Below are positions 61,671-64,000 of a DNA stretch of 64,000 nucleotides, in pieces (the first letter of the stretch is position 1; every line of letters begins with the position of its first letter). Position numbers and translations under genes: made by a program. A model generated the notes under the pieces. That model saw only the letters and a list, made by a program, of their open reading frames with translations. It was not told the DNA's origin and did not search any database. Source of the DNA: Actinophytocola sp049647105 (lineage in GTDB: Bacteria > Actinomycetota > Actinomycetes > Mycobacteriales > Pseudonocardiaceae); the NCBI RefSeq assembly GCF_049647105.1, contig NZ_JBARWZ010000261.1, positions 50,261 to 114,260 of the forward strand, read 5' to 3'.

Positions 61671-62666
61671 GTGGACTGGGACTGGATCGCGCTGATCCTC
61701 GTCATCGTGCTGGTGACGGGCTTCGACTACACCAACGGCTTCCACGACGCGGCCAACGCGATCGCGACCGCGGTGTCCACCAGAGCGCTGTCGCTGCGGG
61801 GCGCACTCGGACTGGCCGCGATCATGAACCTGATCGGCGCGCTCGCGGGCACCGGGGTCGCCGTCACCGTCGCCAAGGGCATCATCGACACCCCGCACTC
61901 CTCACACGGCATGGCCGTCATCGGCGCCGCACTCGTCGGCGCCATCCTGTGGAACGTCACCACCTGGTACTTCGGACTGCCGTCCTCGTCGTCGCACGCG
62001 CTGATCGGCGGGATGGTCGGCGCCGCTCTCGCGTCCGCCACGACCGTGCACTGGGGTGGGGTGCTGACCAAGGTCGTGATCCCGATGATCCTCTCGCCGC
62101 TCGTCGGGTTGACGCTGGGCTATCTCGTGATGATCGGCCTGATGTGGGCGTTCCACCGCGCGAACCCGCACCGCGCGGGCAGGCTGCTGCGCCGGGCCCA
62201 GATCGTCTCGGCCTCCAGCCTCGCGCTGGGCCACGGCCTGCAGGACGCGCAGAAGAGCATGGGTGTCATCGTCCTCGCCCTCGTCGTGACCGGTCACCAG
62301 GACGACTACCACGTCCCGTTCTGGGTGATCCTGCTGTGCGCGACCGCGCTCGCGGCAGGCACGTGGTCCGGCGGGCTGCGGATCATGCGGACGCTCGGCA
62401 GGCGGATCTTCCACCTCACCCCCGCACACGGGTTCGCCGCCGAGATCTCCGCGTCGTCGGTCCTGTACATGACGGCCTTCGTGTTCGCCGCGCCCGTGTC
62501 CACCACCCACGTGGTCACCTCGGCGGTCATGGGAGTCGGCGCGACCCAGCGCCGCAAGGCGGTCCGCTGGTCGGTGGCCGGAGACATCGCGATCGGCTGG
62601 GTGCTGACGTTCCCGGGCGCCGCCTCCGTCGCCGCGCTCACGTTCGGGTTGCTGAGCCTGTTCTGA
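61671..62666 (+). CDS. pit: PiT inorganic phosphate transporter
   Basis: A 331-residue membrane protein of the PiT/PHO4 family, which moves inorganic phosphate (with H+ or metal) into the cell. It carries the two family repeats: DYTNGFHDAANAIATAVSTRAL at the N-terminus and LGHGLQDAQKSMGVIVLALV in the second half. About nine hydrophobic segments are visible. It starts with GTG and is cotranscribed with the DUF47 gene. Confidence 0.94.
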   Translation: MDWDWIALILVIVLVTGFDYTNGFHDAANAIATAVSTRALSLRGALGLAAIMNLIGALAGTGVAVTVAKGIIDTPHSSHGMAVIGAALVGAILWNVTTWYFGLPSSSSHALIGGMVGAALASATTVHWGGVLTKVVIPMILSPLVGLTLGYLVMIGLMWAFHRANPHRAGRLLRRAQIVSASSLALGHGLQDAQKSMGVIVLALVVTGHQDDYHVPFWVILLCATALAAGTWSGGLRIMRTLGRRIFHLTPAHGFAAEISASSVLYMTAFVFAAPVSTTHVVTSAVMGVGATQRRKAVRWSVAGDIAIGWVLTFPGAASVAALTFGLLSLF

Positions 62667-62714
62667 GACCGAAGTGCTCGTGGATCAGCTCAGGCTGGGT
62701 GTGGGTGTGGCCGC

Positions 62715-63932
62715 TCAGGTGATCGCACACGTCGAGACGGTCATGTCGGCATAGCCCGCCGCGAGCGCGGGTGTGGTTTCGGTGCACAGACCTGCGGTGA
62801 TCAGCGCCTCGGCCAGGGGTGCGGCGTCGATTCCGGTGCGGGCACTGACGTCGGCGATGGCGGCGGGTTGCCCGCTCAAGAACAGCCGCAACACGGGCAG
62901 GGCGTCCGCCGGGACTGTGATCTTCTTCCCTACTGCCGTGATGATGACCGTGTCGTCGCGGACGGCCAGATCTGGTGCGAAGTCGGTGACGCACACGACC
63001 GTCTCCAGCGGGCCGAAGACGCCGAACGTCGTGCTGTGGCGGCCCGGAACATGTTCGCGGCGGCGAGCTGTCAGGTAGTCGGTCGGGCTGTGCGTGCGCA
63101 GCAGCGCGGCGGCGGCCTGCGCGAATTCCTGGTGCTGGTCTTGTTGCCGTACGGGGTCGGCGTGCTGGTCCAGGTCGTGGCGGAACGTGGCGTTGGCGCG
63201 GGCCTGGTCGGCGACCCATTCCAGCCAGTCGACGCCGGTGCGTTGAGTGAGGCCGAAGGTGGCGTGGAGGCTGTGCCCGTCGCCGCTGCCGGTCCGGGTG
63301 GCCTGGTGCCACCACCCTCGGGGGATGTGCATGACGTCCCCGGCGCGCATCGTGCCAGCCCACACGATCTCGGTGCTGGGCTCGGTATTCGGTTCGGCGT
63401 CGCGGTCCATCGGCGCGGCACGAGAGGGGCCTCGAACCTCCCAGCTTTTCTCCCCGGCGAGCTGCACGCAGACCACGTCGTGCGAATCCCAGTGGATTCC
63501 CCAGCCGCTCGCGGCTTGGGTGGTGAGGTAGGCGTTCACGCGTGCGTGTTCCCCTGTCCACCAGGCCAGGGCTCGGCAGGCGACTTCCAGGGTGGCGTCG
63601 AGTGGGCCGAGGTCGTCGCAGACCAGCGTGGCCCCCTGCTTCAGGAGATGCCCGATCCTAGGCATGTTCGCCATCGAGACACGGTGTCCCCGGCTGGTGG
63701 GCGCCATGGTCAGGTAGTCGCGGGGGTGCAGGTCGCCACCGCCTTGTAGACAGCGCAGTTGCGGGTAGGTCAGGCTGCGCCGGGCGATGATGTCCAGCAA
63801 CGTGGCCGGGTTGAGCAGCCGCACACACAGGTCGGGGTCGGGCAGTGTGCCGATGGCGAAAGCGGTGCCCACCAGCGCGGGACCGCTCCAGCCCAGGGCG
63901 TGCTCGATTCCGTGAACAAGCTGGTGGTCCAC
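62715..63932 (-). CDS. JmjC/cupin-fold oxygenase-like protein
   Basis: A protein of about 405 residues. The N-terminal half has the JmjC/cupin_4 iron site: GWGIHWDSHDVVCVQLAGEK (His-x-Asp) and MHIPRGWWHQ (distal His), as in ribosomal-oxygenase-like proteins. The C-terminal part (about 220-405) is helical then winged-helix-like (LRLFLSGQPAAIADVSARTG). It ends in VSTCAIT. A GGAAGG site favours the GTG at 63932 over an ATG at 63986. The target (protein hydroxylation or peptide tailoring) is unknown. The window ends just upstream. Confidence 0.8.
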   Translation of the reverse strand: MDHQLVHGIEHALGWSGPALVGTAFAIGTLPDPDLCVRLLNPATLLDIIARRSLTYPQLRCLQGGGDLHPRDYLTMAPTSRGHRVSMANMPRIGHLLKQGATLVCDDLGPLDATLEVACRALAWWTGEHARVNAYLTTQAASGWGIHWDSHDVVCVQLAGEKSWEVRGPSRAAPMDRDAEPNTEPSTEIVWAGTMRAGDVMHIPRGWWHQATRTGSGDGHSLHATFGLTQRTGVDWLEWVADQARANATFRHDLDQHADPVRQQDQHQEFAQAAAALLRTHSPTDYLTARRREHVPGRHSTTFGVFGPLETVVCVTDFAPDLAVRDDTVIITAVGKKITVPADALPVLRLFLSGQPAAIADVSARTGIDAAPLAEALITAGLCTETTPALAAGYADMTVSTCAIT

Positions 63933-64000
63933 GGGACTTCCTTCCCTGACGAGATGGTGGTGGATGTGGGCACGTCGTGGCGGCACCAGGAGATGTGCGT

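Overview
The window is high-GC actinobacterial chromosome. DUF3090, DUF3097 and SCO1664-type genes, two MptB-type mannosyltransferases, an Rpf-like lysozyme and many GTG starts point to a filamentous actinomycete, most plausibly Pseudonocardiales (Lentzea/Saccharothrix/Amycolatopsis-like). That placement is inferred from gene content. No rRNA, tRNA, CRISPR array or intact transposase was seen.

Layout. 0.1-3 kb: an SCO6745-like protein and an ABC exporter. 2.9-4.7 kb (minus strand): a small operon of DUF6232 membrane protein, TIR-domain protein and second DUF6232 protein. The first two share a 15-residue motif at facing termini, and both DUF6232 genes have the same upstream sequence motif. 4.7-13.2 kb: acetyltransferase, M20 peptidase and DppA-type D-aminopeptidase, divergent from a complete oligopeptide ABC importer. 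13.2-20 kb: a broken small gene, tandem MptB genes, a zinc-ribbon protein, LD-carboxypeptidase and an S9 peptidase. 20-30 kb: DUF3090/SCO1664 pair, AlkZ-like glycosylase, epoxide hydrolase, regulators, DUF3097, NfeD and an SPFH protein. 30-35.5 kb: a phosphatase, a sucrase/ferredoxin-like protein and a heterodimeric ABC exporter whose two ATPase domains carry complementary defects. 35.5-41.9 kb: methyltransferase, WYL regulator with VOC protein, SigJ-type sigma factor, a gene-poor island with a 61-bp inverted repeat, and a GGDEF/EAL protein. 42-49.9 kb: glycerophosphodiesterase, ECF sigma with its partner, secreted proteins, an MFS transporter and a fused double TetR regulator. 50-59 kb: a class II lanthipeptide locus (LanM synthetase, an odd hydrophobic precursor ending in Thr-Thr-Cys-Cys, a LAL regulator, a P-loop XRE regulator and an acyl-CoA-dehydrogenase-like protein). 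59-64 kb: a hypothetical protein next to XRE-ImmA/IrrE, the DUF47-PiT phosphate module and a JmjC/cupin protein.

Three regulator genes (two WYL, one ECF sigma) each carry an apparent single-base frameshift in a short homopolymer, and a fourth (ECF sigma) has no usable start codon. These could be real lesions or assembly errors; raw reads would decide.

The strongest candidates for something undescribed are the DUF6232-TIR pair with its shared amyloid-like motif and duplicated operator, and the lanthipeptide locus with its minimal TTCC core. A dispersed palindrome in two copies with a compensatory base change is also notable.
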